A stretch of DNA of 64,000 nt from Bemisia tabaci. Its lineage: Eukaryota; Arthropoda; Insecta; Hemiptera; Aleyrodidae. Location of the stretch: contig NC_092794.1 in NCBI RefSeq assembly GCF_918797505.1, positions 33,594,122-33,658,121 of the forward strand, given 5' to 3'. How positions within the stretch are numbered: position 1 is the stretch's first letter; the number at the start of each line of letters is the position of its first letter. A program made the position numbers and the translations under genes. The notes under the pieces were generated by a model that worked only from the letters and a program-made list of their open reading frames with translations, was not told the origin of the DNA and did no database searches. Shown here piece by piece: positions 42,840-53,685 of the stretch.

Positions 42840-44134
42840 ATTATTTCACTCTGTATAAAGCTGCTGTTCCCACTCACTATGCCCCCCTAGATAAAAATTG
42901 GCCGAAGCGATTTCCTTTAAAATTGTTACACGCTTAGCTATTGTAATAAGGAGTTGATTAAATTATTCCCATTCAAATCCGCTGCCTCGAATGCCCGCAA
43001 GAGCGAAAAGTTATTTCTCCATATAGTATTACATTGGAGATACGCGGTTGTTTACGCGCATCGCGCCGAACAGGTTCAATCCTGTTGCGTGACGTCACTG
43101 CCTTATAGACGAAATTTAAGGTTTTAGGAGGTATTTTTCGACGAATGTTTGTGGAAATCGGTAAGCGGGGGTATTTTTCTCGGGGGATCTCGAATTTTTG
43201 GTCGGATTTCCAAAATCTCAAAATCCAAGATGGCGGCCGTGGCCTAAAATGCCTAGTCGGCTCCTGTTATATCGATTTTCGTGAAACTCGGTATCCAGGG
43301 GTGTTAAAGCTAATTAAGCTTTAACCAGATATGTCTCCGTGGTAACAGAGTTCTATATACATACGCGTTGTAACGCTATAAACCCGTGTGAATAAAGTCA
43401 TATCCACAGTATTCTTATGAATATCATTATTATGAAGTTGAATAGTTATTCAATAGTTCTGATTGTTGCTAAATGTACGCAACAAGGAGTATTTTTTGAC
43501 GAGAAACTCGATTTTTTGGTCAGATTTTCAAAATTTCAAAATCCAAGATGGCGGCCGTGGCCTAAAATCCTAAGTCGGAATGCTATTTTTTGACGAGAAA
43601 CTCGAATTTTCGGTCAGATTTTCAAAATTTCCAAATCCAAAAGATGGCGGCCTTGGCCTAAAATGCTAAGTCGGCTCCTGTTCTATCGATTTTCGTGAAA
43701 CTCGGTATCCACGGGTATTTTTCGACGAGAAACTCGAATTTTTGGTCCTATTTTCAAAATTCAAAAATCCAAGATGGCGGCCGTGGCCTAAAATGCTAAG
43801 CCGGCTCCTGTTTGATCGATTTTTGTGAAACACAGAGATCTAGAGTACTTTTCGACGGGGAACTCGAATTTTTGGTTAGATTTTCAAAATTCAAAAATCC
43901 AAGATGACGAACGTGGTCTAAATTACTATCTTGGCTTTCGATCCATCGATTTTTGTGAAATTCGGTATTAGGAGGTGTATTTCGACGGAAAACTCGCATT
44001 TTTGGTCAGATTTTCAACATTTCCAAAACCAAGATGGCGGCCCCGCACGAAAACGTGGTCCGGACTCCTAGAACATCAATTTCTGTAAAACTTGGTGAAA
44101 AAGAAGATTAAGACATAGATGTTGTCTCCTCATC
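42840..44134. repeat. Higher-order repeat unit 1 with ~130-bp tandem array
   Basis: 42840-43130 (TATAAAGCTGCTGTTCCCAC, AAAAATTGGCCGAAGCGA, GTTGCGTGACGTCAC) is shared with 48975-49250. From 43130 follow degenerate ~130-bp units: ATCGATTTTCGTGAAACTCGG, ACGAGAAACTCGAATTTT, CAAGATGGCGGCCGTGGCC. AAGATGGCGGC is exact at 43227, 43545, 43641, 43771 and 44031, degenerate at 43901. Spacings 128-131 bp except a shortened and an expanded unit. The copia element is inserted at its end. Short ORFs inside are shared non-coding repeats. Confidence 0.85.
44130..44134 (+). repeat. TCATC target duplication of copia, left
   Basis: Matches TCATC at 48832-48836 directly after the 3' LTR. Confidence 0.85.
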
Positions 44135-44326
44135 TGTTGAGTGATGAATAGTGTGACGTAGGTATTTTCAATATGGCGCCTGCGCAAAACGTGTGTCTAT
44201 TGTATGCTGTCCTCCTCTATGTTCTATTCTGTGTAATCATGTGAAAGCCTACAAGAGTTTAATTAAAGTGTCCTCGCTATGAATCTCAAATTGTTTTTTA
44301 TTGTAGTTCAAACTAGTTTCCCTTCA
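44135..44326 (+). repeat. 5' LTR
   Basis: 192 bp, starts TGTTGAGTGATG, ends AGTTTCCCTTCA. Same as 48640-48831. Confidence 0.95.
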
Positions 44327-44338
44327 TGGCAGCAGAGC
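44327..44338 (+). promoter_or_regulatory. Primer-binding site (initiator-Met tRNA 3' end)
   Basis: TGGCAGCAGAGC immediately after the LTR. The complement of the insect initiator-Met tRNA 3' end is TGGTAGCAGAGC, so 11 of 12 positions match. This is a full 3'-end primer, unlike the half-tRNA site of the left-arm copia. Confidence 0.75.
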
Positions 44339-44471
44339 TTGGTTGGTGCTGAAAATGTGCTCGACAAATAAGAAGTCTAAAGTTAGTGAGAGTCTGAAAG
44401 GGAAACCGAGAAAGGTCGTGTTCGTGAGCGCGCAGTACCCTCTGATCAAGAAAACCTCGTGGCGTTCGTGA

Positions 44472-46580
44472 GTGAAAACCGTGTCCAAAATGTCGTTTAT
44501 GCGGTCGGACGATGTAACCATTCCCATTTTTGACGGGGAAGATTATAGTAATTGGAAAAAAAGGATTTTGAAATTCTTACAGTTCAAAAAGTGCGCGACG
44601 GTTGCTACTCGAAGCAAAACAGAGTCTGACAAAGACGAGGACTGGACCACAATGGATGTTAAAGCTACAAATTACATCTATAGTGCGATTAGCAACAAAC
44701 AGTCGGAATTTATCGGTGACCTTGAAAGTGCGTATTTGATTATGAGGAAGTTCGATGAAATGTATTCAAAAGAATCAACAGCATTACAAATCGTCTGTCG
44801 GAATCGCCTCGAGAACATCCGCCTAAATCAATTTTCGGACACAGCTAGTTTTTTCAATGAATTCGAAAAGGCGGTTAACGAGCTTAAAGCGGCCGGAGCA
44901 AAAATAACCGAACAGGAGAAACTAAACTATATGTTAAGGACCTTGCCAGAATCATACAGTCACATCGGTGACCTGATAGATGTATTGAAGGAGGAAGAGA
45001 AAACGGTCGAGTACGTTAAAACCAAGATTTCCTTGAAAGAAAATCTGAAGAAGAACTTGAGTGACGAATCAAAAGGTGCGAATGCCTTTGTAACAGAGAC
45101 TAGAGGAACGTGCTGGAACTGTAATAGCCCGGATCATTATCAGCGCGACTGTGTCCGAGGGAATCATCGAGGAGGTCAATCCAGAGGTGATCATCATCAG
45201 CGAGGGTGGAATCAAGGAAACCAGCGAAGAGGAAGTTACTCCAGAGGTCAAGGTAGAGGTGGATACTCAAGAGGAAGACAGTGGTCAAGAGGATATCAGA
45301 GAGGCCGCAGTCGAGGTGGTAGAGGATATCGCTCTGGAAACTGGCAAAACCGAGGTGACGACAACCAAAACTCTGAAGCGTATGTCAGTGCTAATAGTTT
45401 CAACGTAGAGGTAAATGCCACGGAATCTACCCCCGAAGGTGATCATGTGCGTAACGATAATCAAATTTTATGGTTATTAGACAGTGGTTGCACGGATCAT
45501 ATTGTGAACGATGACAAGTATTTCAGTGAGTATGTAACATTGAATAACCCAGTTGAGGTTAGAATTGGTGATGGAAGAATCTTAATGGCAACTAAAATTG
45601 GTACAGTTGAGGCAATGTTCAATGTAAATGGTCATAATATTCCAATTAATCTTGCAAATGTATTTTATGTGAAAGACATGAAGGCGAATTTAATAAGTTA
45701 TTCTCAGGTAACAGAAAGAAATAAAATTGTATCCAAAGGAGATGCCTCTAGAATTTACAACCCAATGGGAGAACTCATAGCAATTGCAATTAAAGAGGGT
45801 AGTCTGTACAAATTGAACAGTGTAGTAATTAAAAAGCCAATAGATTCTCAGGTTTTCACATGTAAAAGTTTATTAAATATGTCCGTTAAAGAAAGATGGC
45901 ACCGTACACTTGGTCATGTTAATTTTAGCTGTTTAGATGAAATGTTAAAAGGTAATTTACTTGAGGGTGCTCCTCCCCGTGTTGAAAGTCAATTTATGAA
46001 ATGTGCCATTTGTCTCGAGAATAAAATGCATAACATGCCTTTTAAAAATAACAGAACCAGAGCCCAAGATATTTTGGAGATTGTTCATTCAGATCTAAAT
46101 GGGCCACATTCAACTACTGGCTATACTGGCGAAAAGTATTTCTTATCATTCATTGATGACTATAGCAAATTATCAAAGGTATATTGCATTAAGAGCAAAG
46201 ACCAAGTCTTTGATTGCTTTGTAGATTATGTAAACCTTGTTCAAAATCTTACTGGTAAATATGTAAAGAAATTGTATTGTGATAATGGTACTGAATATCT
46301 TAATCAGCAAATTTATAACTTTATTAGAGAGAAAGGTATAGAGTTAAAACCGTGTCCACCCTATGTCCATGAATTAAATGGGGTTGCAGAGCGCTACAAC
46401 AGGTCAATTATGGACATGGCTCGATGTCTATTATCTGAAGCCCAAATTGAAAGAAAATATTGGCCTGAAGTTGTCAAAACTGCAGCGTATATCTTAAAAA
46501 CAGGATATTACCGACAACTGAAGAACATAAAACGCCTTTTGAGATCTTTTTTAGAAAGAAACCTAATGTCGAAAATTTAA
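44472..46580 (+). pseudogene. Copia gag, protease, integrase
   Basis: A 702-codon frame; an internal Met at codon 7 (MSFMRSDDVTIPIFDGEDYS) is an equally good start. Gag capsid region to ~205. CCHC knuckle CWNCNSPDHYQRDC at ~213-226. Then an unusual RGG-rich stretch of about 65 residues (GGQSRGDHHQRGW, SRGYQRGRSRGGRGYRSG). Protease WLLDSGCTDH ~333. Zinc motif WHRTLGH ... CAICLENKMH. Integrase HSDLNGPH (~538), LYCDNGTEYLNQQ (~601) and HELNGVAERYNR (~633-644). The frame shifts within the A5 run at 46496-46500 and ends at 46580; the expected frame continues in 46604-47125. Confidence 0.92.
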
Positions 46581-47125
46581 AACTGTACGGGTCAAAAGTA
46601 TATGTGAGGGTGCCTGAAGAAAAAAGGTCATCCAAATTTGACAGGAAAGCCGATTTAGGAACTTTATTAGGCTACTCAGATGTAGGATATAGAGTACTTG
46701 TTAAAGGTAGAGTCTTTGTCGCAAGACATGTAGAATTTATTGAGGATATTAATAACTGCATTGGCCTAAGTAAAGATAGCGACTCTGAAAATGAAGATAC
46801 CGATAAGGAAGATAATGCCGCAGAACCAAGAAGGTCATCGCGACCTCCAAAACCTAAAAGAGATGATCAGTTTGTGTATAATCATTTTATTTATGTAAAT
46901 TATTGTGATGCAACAGTCCCACTAACATACAAAGAAGCAATAATGAGCAAAGAAAAGGATGAATGGTTGAAGGCTATGCAAACACAGTTTGATAAGATTG
47001 AAGCTAATGAAACATGGGAACTAGTTAAAAGACCCCCGGACGATGAGATTCTTGATGTAAAATGGGTTTTCGCAAAGAAAGGAGACAATGTTTATAAAGC
47101 CAGAATTGTAGTGAAAGGCTATTAG
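46502..47125 (+). pseudogene. Copia integrase end and RT start (second frame)
   Basis: In the frame after the shift: LYGSKVYVRVPEEKRSSKFD (integrase C-region), an acidic hinge (KDSDSENEDTDKEDNAAEP), RSSRPPKPKRDD, then the RT start with EAIMSKEKDEWLKAMQTQ, ETWELVKRP, VKWVFAKKG and ARIVVKGY. It stops at an in-frame TAG (47123-47125), after which the same frame continues with QQEDSSFDEVYSPVAQ. The stop interrupts the RT fingers. Confidence 0.9.
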
Positions 47126-48439
47126 CAGCAAGAAGATTCAAGTTTTGATGAAGTTTACTCACCTGTTGCCCAGACTCAAACTTTAAAATTACTTTTAGCA
47201 TATTGTTGTCAGCACAATTTAGATATTGATCAAATGGATGTAGAAACAGCCTTCCTAAATAGCAAAATTACCTCTCTTGTTTATGTTAAGCAGCCTAAAG
47301 GTTTTGAAAAAGGCTCAGAGAACATGGTCTATAAATTAAAAAAATCTTTGTATGGACTAAGGAAAAGCCCTAGAAATTGGTATGATACATTTAATGATTA
47401 TTTGATTAGTTTAGGTTTCATAAGGAGCAAAGTTGATAATTGTTTGTATGTTATGAACACTTCAGATGGACATGTAGTCTACATATTGGTATTTATGGAT
47501 GATTTACTGGTTGCTAGTAAAGAGAGAAGAGTCATCGACTCAATAAAGAAGAAACTTGAAAAAAGGTTTAAAATGAAAGATCTTGGCAGAATTAAGAAGT
47601 ATCTAGGTATTGATATTGATTATGATGTTAAAAAAGGAACAATGACCCTAAGTCAAACAAATTATATTGAATCCCTATGTGAAAAATTTCAAATTCAAAA
47701 TGCAAGACTGTATAATACACCCATGGAAAGTAATCTTCATATAGATCCTGCTGAGAATCCAGACCCTTTATCTTTTAGAAATCTTATCGGGGCACTTCTG
47801 TACATAAGTAGCGCGACTCGTCCAGACATAACGTACAGCGTTAATTACCTTAGTAGATTTACTACTTGTGCTGATGAGACACATTATAGGTATGCACTCA
47901 GAATTTTGAAATATTTACTCATGTCTAAAAACTTAAAATTATGCTTTAAGAAATCAAATGTCGATGAAGTTCTGGACTCATTTGTTGATTCAGACTGGGC
48001 AGGAGATCATATTGATCGTAAATCTACATCTGGATATGTCATTCGATTCTACGGCAACCCAATCTATTGGAAAACCCGTAAACAAAATTTTGTCACAAAA
48101 TCATCAACCCATGCCGAATATATTGCGTTATCTGAAGCTACGTCTGAAATTTTGTTTGTATTAAATCTCTTAGAAACTTTTAGCATAAATGTTAAAAATA
48201 AAATAAATATTTATGAGGATAACTCAGGAGCACTTACGATTGCCAAACTTGGGAACCTAACAAGAAATTCAAAACATATCAAAGTAAACTTTCATTTTGT
48301 GAATGAAAATTACAAAAAAGGTGTAATTGATATTGTGAAAATTTCCTCTGACGAGAACATGGGAGACATATTTACTAAAGCTCTACCAAAAGAAAAGTTT
48401 TTTAAATTCAGAAAGATGCTCCGTATTGGAGAGCAGTAA
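47126..48439 (+). pseudogene. Copia RT and RNase H (third segment)
   Basis: Continues the frame after the TAG. The first Met is at 47234 (MDVETAFLNSKI). Motifs (counted from that Met): YVKQPKGFE ~18, FMDDLLVAS ~87-96 (catalytic DD in FMDD form), YLGIDIDYD, and RNase H FVDSDWAGDHIDRKSTSG ~249, SSTHAEYIALSEA, NIYEDNSGALTIAK and MGDIFTKALPKEKF at the end. Complete C-terminus with stop at 48437. The domain looks intact apart from the break upstream. Confidence 0.92.
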
Positions 48440-48639
48440 AGCAATTTTTTTTTCTCTAAACTATAAAATAAATTTTTTCAAAAAGCAAGGAAGCGTAAGA
48501 ATTGTATTTCGATAGTAGCGGTCAAAATGTAAGAGGTGCTTTTGTTCTAAAATTTTTTCATATGTACTTTTCTTCGAATTTTGTATACATATATCTTTTG
48601 TGCACTATCCTGTTAAAAATTCAAAAAAGTAAGGAAGCG

Positions 48640-48831
48640 TGTTGAGTGATGAATAGTGTGACGTAGGTATTTTCAATATGGCGCCTGCGCAAAACGTGTG
48701 TCTATTGTATGCTGTCCTCCTCTATGTTCTATTCTGTGTAATCATGTGAAAGCCTACAAGAGTTTAATTAAAGTGTCCTCGCTATGAATCTCAAATTGTT
48801 TTTTATTGTAGTTCAAACTAGTTTCCCTTCA
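48640..48831 (+). repeat. 3' LTR
   Basis: 192 bp, identical by eye to 44135-44326. Followed by TCATC. Confidence 0.95.
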
Positions 48832-48836
48832 TCATC

Positions 48837-50110
48837 AATGTTAAAAACTGTGCGGGGCGGTGGCGGCTCGCGGAGCGAGTCGCAAGTTCGTCGCGAAGCG
48901 TAGAACTGCGGTCCAGGGGCACTCCCCGGCTAGACGTGTCAGCTCGCAAAGCGAGCTAATCACAACTTGTTACTCTATATAAAGCTGCTGTTCCCACTCA
49001 CTCTGCCCCCCCTAGATAAAAATTGGCCGAAGCGACTTCCTTTAAAAGTGGTACACGCTTAGCTATTGTAATGAGGAGTTAATTAACATTATTCCCATTC
49101 GAATCCGCTGCCTAAGACGCTCGCAAGAGCGGAAAGTTGTTTCTCCATATTGTATTGCATTGGAGATACGCGGTTGTTTGCGCGCACCGCGCCGAACAGG
49201 TTCAATCCTGTTGCGTGACGTCACAGCCTTATAGACAAAATTTAAGGGCTTGGGAGGTATTTTTCGACGGATTTTGAAGAAAATCGGTAACCGGGGGTAT
49301 TTTTCAACGGAGAACTCGAATTGTTGGTCCAATTTCCAAAATTCCATAATCTAAGACGGCGGACATAGTCTGAAATGCTATCTCGGTTCCTCTTTTATCG
49401 ATTTTCGTGAAACTCGGTATTTGAGGGTACTTTTCGACGATGAACTCGAATTTTATAGGTCCGATTTCCAAAATTCCAAATCCAATATGGGGGCCATGTT
49501 CTAAAATGCTATATCGGCTCCTCTTCCCTCGATTTTCGTGGAACTCGGTATGGGGTGGTAGGTATCTTCGACGGGAAACTCGAATTTTAGGTCAGATTTT
49601 CAAAATTCCTAAATCTAAGATGGCGGCCGTGGCTTGATTTACTATCTCGGCTTCACTTCGACCGACTTTTTTGAAACTCGGTAGCAGGGGTTTTTTCTCG
49701 ATAGGAAACTCGAATTTTCGGTGCGATTTTCAAAATTCCAAAATCGAAGATGGCGGACGTGGTTTAAAATTCTATCTAGGCTCCTAATACATCGATTTTT
49801 ACTGAACTCGGTACCTATTAGGGGCCACTTTCTCGAACGGGAAGCACGAATTTTTCGTTAGATTTTCAACATTTCTAAATCCAAGACGGCGGCTGTGCTC
49901 TTTCATGCGGTCACGGCTCCTGGACCATCGATTTCTGTGAAACTTGATGAAAAAAAAGATGAAGACGAAGATGTTGTCTTCCCATTAAAGTTAAAATCTA
50001 TGTGTGGTGGGGGTGGCTCGCGGAGCGAGTCGTAAGTTCATCGCGAAGCGAAGAACCGGGGGTCCAGTAGCACGCCCCGGCTAGGTGTGTCAGCTCGGAA
50101 AGCGAGCTAA
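48837..50110. repeat. Higher-order repeat unit 2 with ~130-bp tandem array
   Basis: 48850-48960 (GGCTCGCGGAGCGAGTCGCA, CGTCGCGAAGCG, CAGCTCGCAAAGCGAGCTAA) recurs at 50005-50115. 48975-49250 repeats 42855-43130. Five ~130-bp units follow with AAGATGGCGG-like sites at 49351, 49486, 49617, 49747 and 49882 (spacing 130-135). The end, GATGTTGTCTTCCCATTAA (49968 on), is the counterpart of the copia insertion site. Confidence 0.85.
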
Positions 50111-50355
50111 TCACGGCAAGTAAAATGTATAAAGCTACGGTACCGATATTTCATCAACACTTTCCCAAAATACTGTCGAAGCGATTTCATTCAAACATAC
50201 GTATACGCTACGTACATGGCGTACATGGGTGTATGTATGTATGTATGTATGTACGTATGTACGTATGTACGTATGTACGAACCAAAAAAAACATTAACAA
50301 ACATCTAAGTACAGGGTGCTCCAGAAAAACCAATCAAACACCGATACTGGGTGTC
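50111..50355. repeat. Start of third repeat unit and (GTAT/GTAC)n microsatellite
   Basis: GTATAAAGCTACGGTACC and GTCGAAGCGATTTCATTC are a diverged start of the same unit. A GTAT/GTAC simple repeat runs 50230-50278. Confidence 0.7.
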
Positions 50356-50673
50356 TCAAGGGGGCAGGAAAAATTGATGGTACGTCGTACTCAGTTTAAC
50401 AACATCAGCGCGATAGTTGAACACTGAGTCCCTGTTTTTTATGATATGCACCATTTCTGTTATTGACCGAGCAAAGTCATTATTTTCGCGCGCTAAGATT
50501 CTAACATTATCGAAATCAAACGTATGTCCCATGGTGTTCTGGTGATCGTGCAAAGCAGTTTTTTCGTTGGCATCGTATTTATGGCCATACATGCGTTTAC
50601 CAAGCTGTTGCTTGGTTTGGCCTAAATAAGCAACTGTACAGTTTGGGTGAGCACTCCACCTTATACACCACAC
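50356..50673 (-). pseudogene. Penelope-like GIY-YIG endonuclease fragment
   Basis: Reads CTVAYLGQTKQQLGKRMYGHK (GIY-YIG-like strand and Arg/His helix), then ALHDHQNTMGHTFDFDNVRI, SITEMVHIIK and NYRADVVKLSTTYHQFF. This layout (YxGxT-x3-L-x2-R-x2-H, then HAxxxGHxFD, ExxxI) matches the C-terminal endonuclease of Penelope-like retroelements. The RT is absent. About 105 codons survive; the start Met is chance. Confidence 0.75.
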
Positions 50674-51562
50674 CAGAGACCTGGGAAGACGGAATCGGTG
50701 CCTTCAACCGAGACATGAGACACTCGAGGGTGTTGTACTTTCGAGGAGCCAAAACGACGAGGCAGCCAAAGTTAATAGTGCACCTACAGTTCCCTATCCT
50801 GCAGTGGCTCTTCGAACAAGTTTGGCAAGAAGGAAACCTTCTGGACTGAGGGTTATATTCCCTAACGCAGAAGACTACTCTACTTTCGGGAAGCGGGCCG
50901 CCCTGGAAATCGTTAGGACCCCTGCCACTCCCCGGAGAGGAAAGTGGAGACTTTCCACCCCGCTGGGGCGGACCTCAGGAGGTCTCTAGTGCGCTGGAAG
51001 GGGACGAATTGTACCTCGCAGTTGACGATGTTCGGAACGCGACACGGCTCTGGATGCCCTTGTCTTCCGTGTCCAAGCTGATGAGTCAGTGTTACGGCTT
51101 CAATGGTAGCGCACCAGAGGAAACATGGCAACTGATGCGAGACGCGGAGGACGCGAAGCTGCGCTGGGTGGGCCGCGCACTTGACTGCAAGACTACCCTC
51201 ATTCTGTGGCACGAAATACATGAAGGGCCCAAGGGAGAGCCTCTCATGAGGCTGCATTGCGGCGGGGCCGATGACGAGGACCACTCGAATAGAGGCAATC
51301 CGAGGGTGGATGAAAATCGGACGGAAGCACGAATAGACGAGGCAGAGGACGTGACACCCCGCACTCTCGTGGGAGAGGGCTCTGCGTTCATTCAGAAGGG
51401 TGCATTGACGGCTGAGACTACTGGGATCGGAAAAAGATGGGACTCTAAAACACGTTACCCAGCCAGGCAAATGTTGTTCAGGAGGACATCGCTCCCTATG
51501 GGAGGTGACCAGAGCAGTGGAAGCCCTCCGGCAGTAACACAGCACCGCGGGAAGGAATAATC
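50674..51562 (+). pseudogene. Unrecognised ORFs 5' of R1-like remnant
   Basis: Two open stretches, 50643-50849 and 51009-51560 (184 codons), in a locally GC-richer segment. The larger reads DDVRNATRLWMPLSSVSKL, EETWQLMRDAEDAKLRWVG and IDEAEDVTPRTLVGEG; I recognise no domain. Position and base composition suggest the 5' part (ORF1 or endonuclease region, scrambled) of the downstream LINE, but that is inference. Confidence 0.3.
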
Positions 51563-52403
51563 GAATCAACTAGGATCAAAGGCGTATCAACTTATTTACT
51601 CAGAATCCTTCAAGAATATTTCACGGAGCGTAGCATCATATTAGACGGAGAAGAAATCCAAACCTCGTGTGGAGTGCCCCAGGGTAGCTGTTTGTCGCCG
51701 TTTTTGTGGCTGGTCTACTATGACTTTGTGGTGGGAGGCGCCCTCCTAATTGGGCTGCAAGGAAAAGGAATATTATCGCTTCGGTGGCCATTTCCATACT
51801 CTCATGTGCAGCTCCAGTTTAGGCAGACATTGTCAGGACGAAAACTTATGCTGATATAGTGAGGAAAACTTTCAGACCCATCAAGATTAAAGTGACAAGG
51901 GCCTACAGAACTATGCCAGATGAGGCGCTAGACGTACTAGCAAATATCCATTTTGGCACGCCATTGACACGCAAGATCCGAAGATGGCTGAAAAAATGAC
52001 GTATGACGCCTGGAAAGATAGATGGTACTCGAACACGGGGAAAGCTGAATGGACTCGAAAACTGATCCCGGATCTTAATTTGTGGATGAAAAGTGAGTTT
52101 GCAGAAGTAAACTTCGCGACAACTCAGTTGCTGACTAGCCATGGTTCTTTTGCGGCTCATCTACATCGGTTCAAGATCAAAGACTCTGATCAAGGCACTC
52201 AATGCAGCCAACGTGATTCGGCGGAACACGCGATGTACAACTGTGGCAAATGGGTTGCAGAAAGGCAAAAATTTGAGGGAGTCATGGGTGCTATCCCACC
52301 TCCAGAAGAGCTGATGGGTGTGCTACTAGAAAACAAAGGAAATTGGCTTGCGTTTGAGCGGTTCGCGTCGCGTGTATTGTCAAGTAAACGGAAAGATGGA
52401 TAG
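51563..52403 (+). pseudogene. R1-like LINE, RT and C-terminal remnants
   Basis: Three in-order pieces. 51563-51859: YLLRILQEYFTERSIILDG, then CGVPQGSCLSPFLW (RT motifs around the GVPQG loop). About 51842-51998, another frame: RAYRTMPDEALDVLANIHFG, the typical region after the RT core in R1-type elements. 51984-52403: KAEWTRKLIPDLNLWMKSEF, FATTQLLTSHGSFAAHLHRF and SAEHAMYNCGKW, the C-terminal Cys/His region. The YADD core is deleted and the first Cys pair is degraded. 3' UTR and poly(A) follow. Confidence 0.8.
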
Positions 52404-53165
52404 TGTGTAGCCTAGCGAAACCCGTTTTATGTGTAACCATCCGCAGAACTGATCACCGCCAGTGAGGATAACCTTGATGTTAACGGATACCTCTTTGTGG
52501 GTCAGAAACCTCGGGTCTCTGGCCCTGTTTACCGCAGGCTATCCAATTGGGGGTATCGGGTTCGACGCACCCGTGGAGCTGAGTCATGTGTAGGCTGCCC
52601 CCTTCTGGAGCCGCATAAGATGGGGTGCCTCGAGGGCTGAGCGAGACGTAGCTGGTCTGCCCTTCCTGCCGTCCAGTCCTCGGCTCCAGAGCCCTGCCGT
52701 AGGATTGTCGTAGGGTTTGGCGCAAGCTGGGCCTAGGCTCTCCTCCTACGCCCTTGACTCCGGGTACTATGAAGGGCTTCGGCAGATCGGTCCCGCGGGA
52801 TGGGGGGACCCTCCCCCAAGTGGGGGGCCTGAGGGGCGCCGACTTCACCGGGGCCGGAGTCGGGGACTGCCGTTCGGAGAGTGCCTTAGAGACGTCCGGC
52901 GGGAGGATAGAGCGTCCGATGGGCCACACTTGCGCGGGGTGTGGCCTGGAAGGGTCGTTTAGTGGGTACGGAACATGGGGGTCCTCTACCCCCACATAAC
53001 CGGATTTTTCCATCTCACAGCGGTCGGGTCGGTTAGGGCTCGCTTCGGCGGCTCTTCACCGGCTGATGGCCGTTACCGTCCCGGTATTTGGCGGGCCCTT
53101 TTCATGAGGGGGGGGGCGTTTTGGCGACCCTCATGATGGGGGCACTGTGACAAATTTTTCCTCTC

Positions 53166-53198
<33 letters not shown>
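52404..53198 (+). mobile_element. GC-rich 3' UTR and poly(A) of R1-like LINE
   Basis: 765 bp of GC-rich sequence, then A30 at 53169-53198. An antisense 177-codon ORF (52480-53013, minus) is a composition effect. The sequence after the A-run is ~130-bp repeat DNA, so the LINE inserted into that array. Confidence 0.75.
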
Positions 53199-53201
<3 letters not shown>

Positions 53202-53685
53202 AGGACGGTGGACATAGTCTTAAATGCCATCTCGGCTCCCTCCTCTTAACTCGGTATGAGAGCGTATTTTTCGACAATTTCGAATTCAATTCGAATTGCA
53301 GGCCCGATTTCCAAATGGCGGCAATGGTCTAAAATGCTTATCGGCTTCTCTTCCATCGATTTTCGTGGAAACCGGTATGGGGTGGTATCTTCGACGGGAA
53401 ACTCGAATTTTAGGTCAGATTTTCAAAATGTCTAAATCTAAGATGGCGACCGTGGCTTAATATGCTATCTTGGCTTCACTTCGACCGATTTTCTTGAAAC
53501 TCGGTAGCAGGGGTTTTTTTCTCGACAGGAAACTCGAATTTTCGGTGAGATTTTCAAAATTCCAAAATCGAAGATGGCGGACGTGGTTTAAAATTCTATC
53601 TAGGCTCCTGCTACATCGATTTTTGCTGAACTCGGTACCTATCTGGGGCCGTTTTCTCGAATGGGAAGCGGCCTTTATCAACCGC
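53199..53685. repeat. ~130-bp tandem repeat array, third locus
   Basis: Units with CATCTCGGCTCC, TCGATTTTCGTGGAAACCGG, GAAACTCGAATTTTAGGTCA. AAGATGGCG-like sites at about 53316, 53440 and 53570. Closest to the 49340-49860 units. Confidence 0.8.

Larger units (their letters stand above)
44135..48831 (+). mobile_element. Ty1/copia LTR retrotransposon with identical LTRs
   Basis: 4,697 bp with two 192-bp LTRs (TGTTGAGTG...CCCTTCA) that I read as identical, and TCATC duplications, so insertion is recent. Primer site TGGCAGCAGAGC follows the 5' LTR; a purine run (AAGGAAG) precedes the 3' LTR. One long gag-pol frame is broken by a frameshift near 46497 and an in-frame TAG at 47123-47125. It sits inside the ~130-bp repeat array; the paralogous empty site is near 49980. 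Confidence 0.95.

Noticed and set aside
42973..43221. Conserved ORF pair 42973-43221 and 49063-49347 (minus)
   Set aside because: Part of the higher-order repeat; no start or domain and the frame continues into the tandem units.
52480..53013. 177-codon Pro/Gly-rich minus ORF
   Set aside because: Antisense to the GC-rich 3' UTR of the R1-like LINE; few stops are expected at that composition and no domain is visible.
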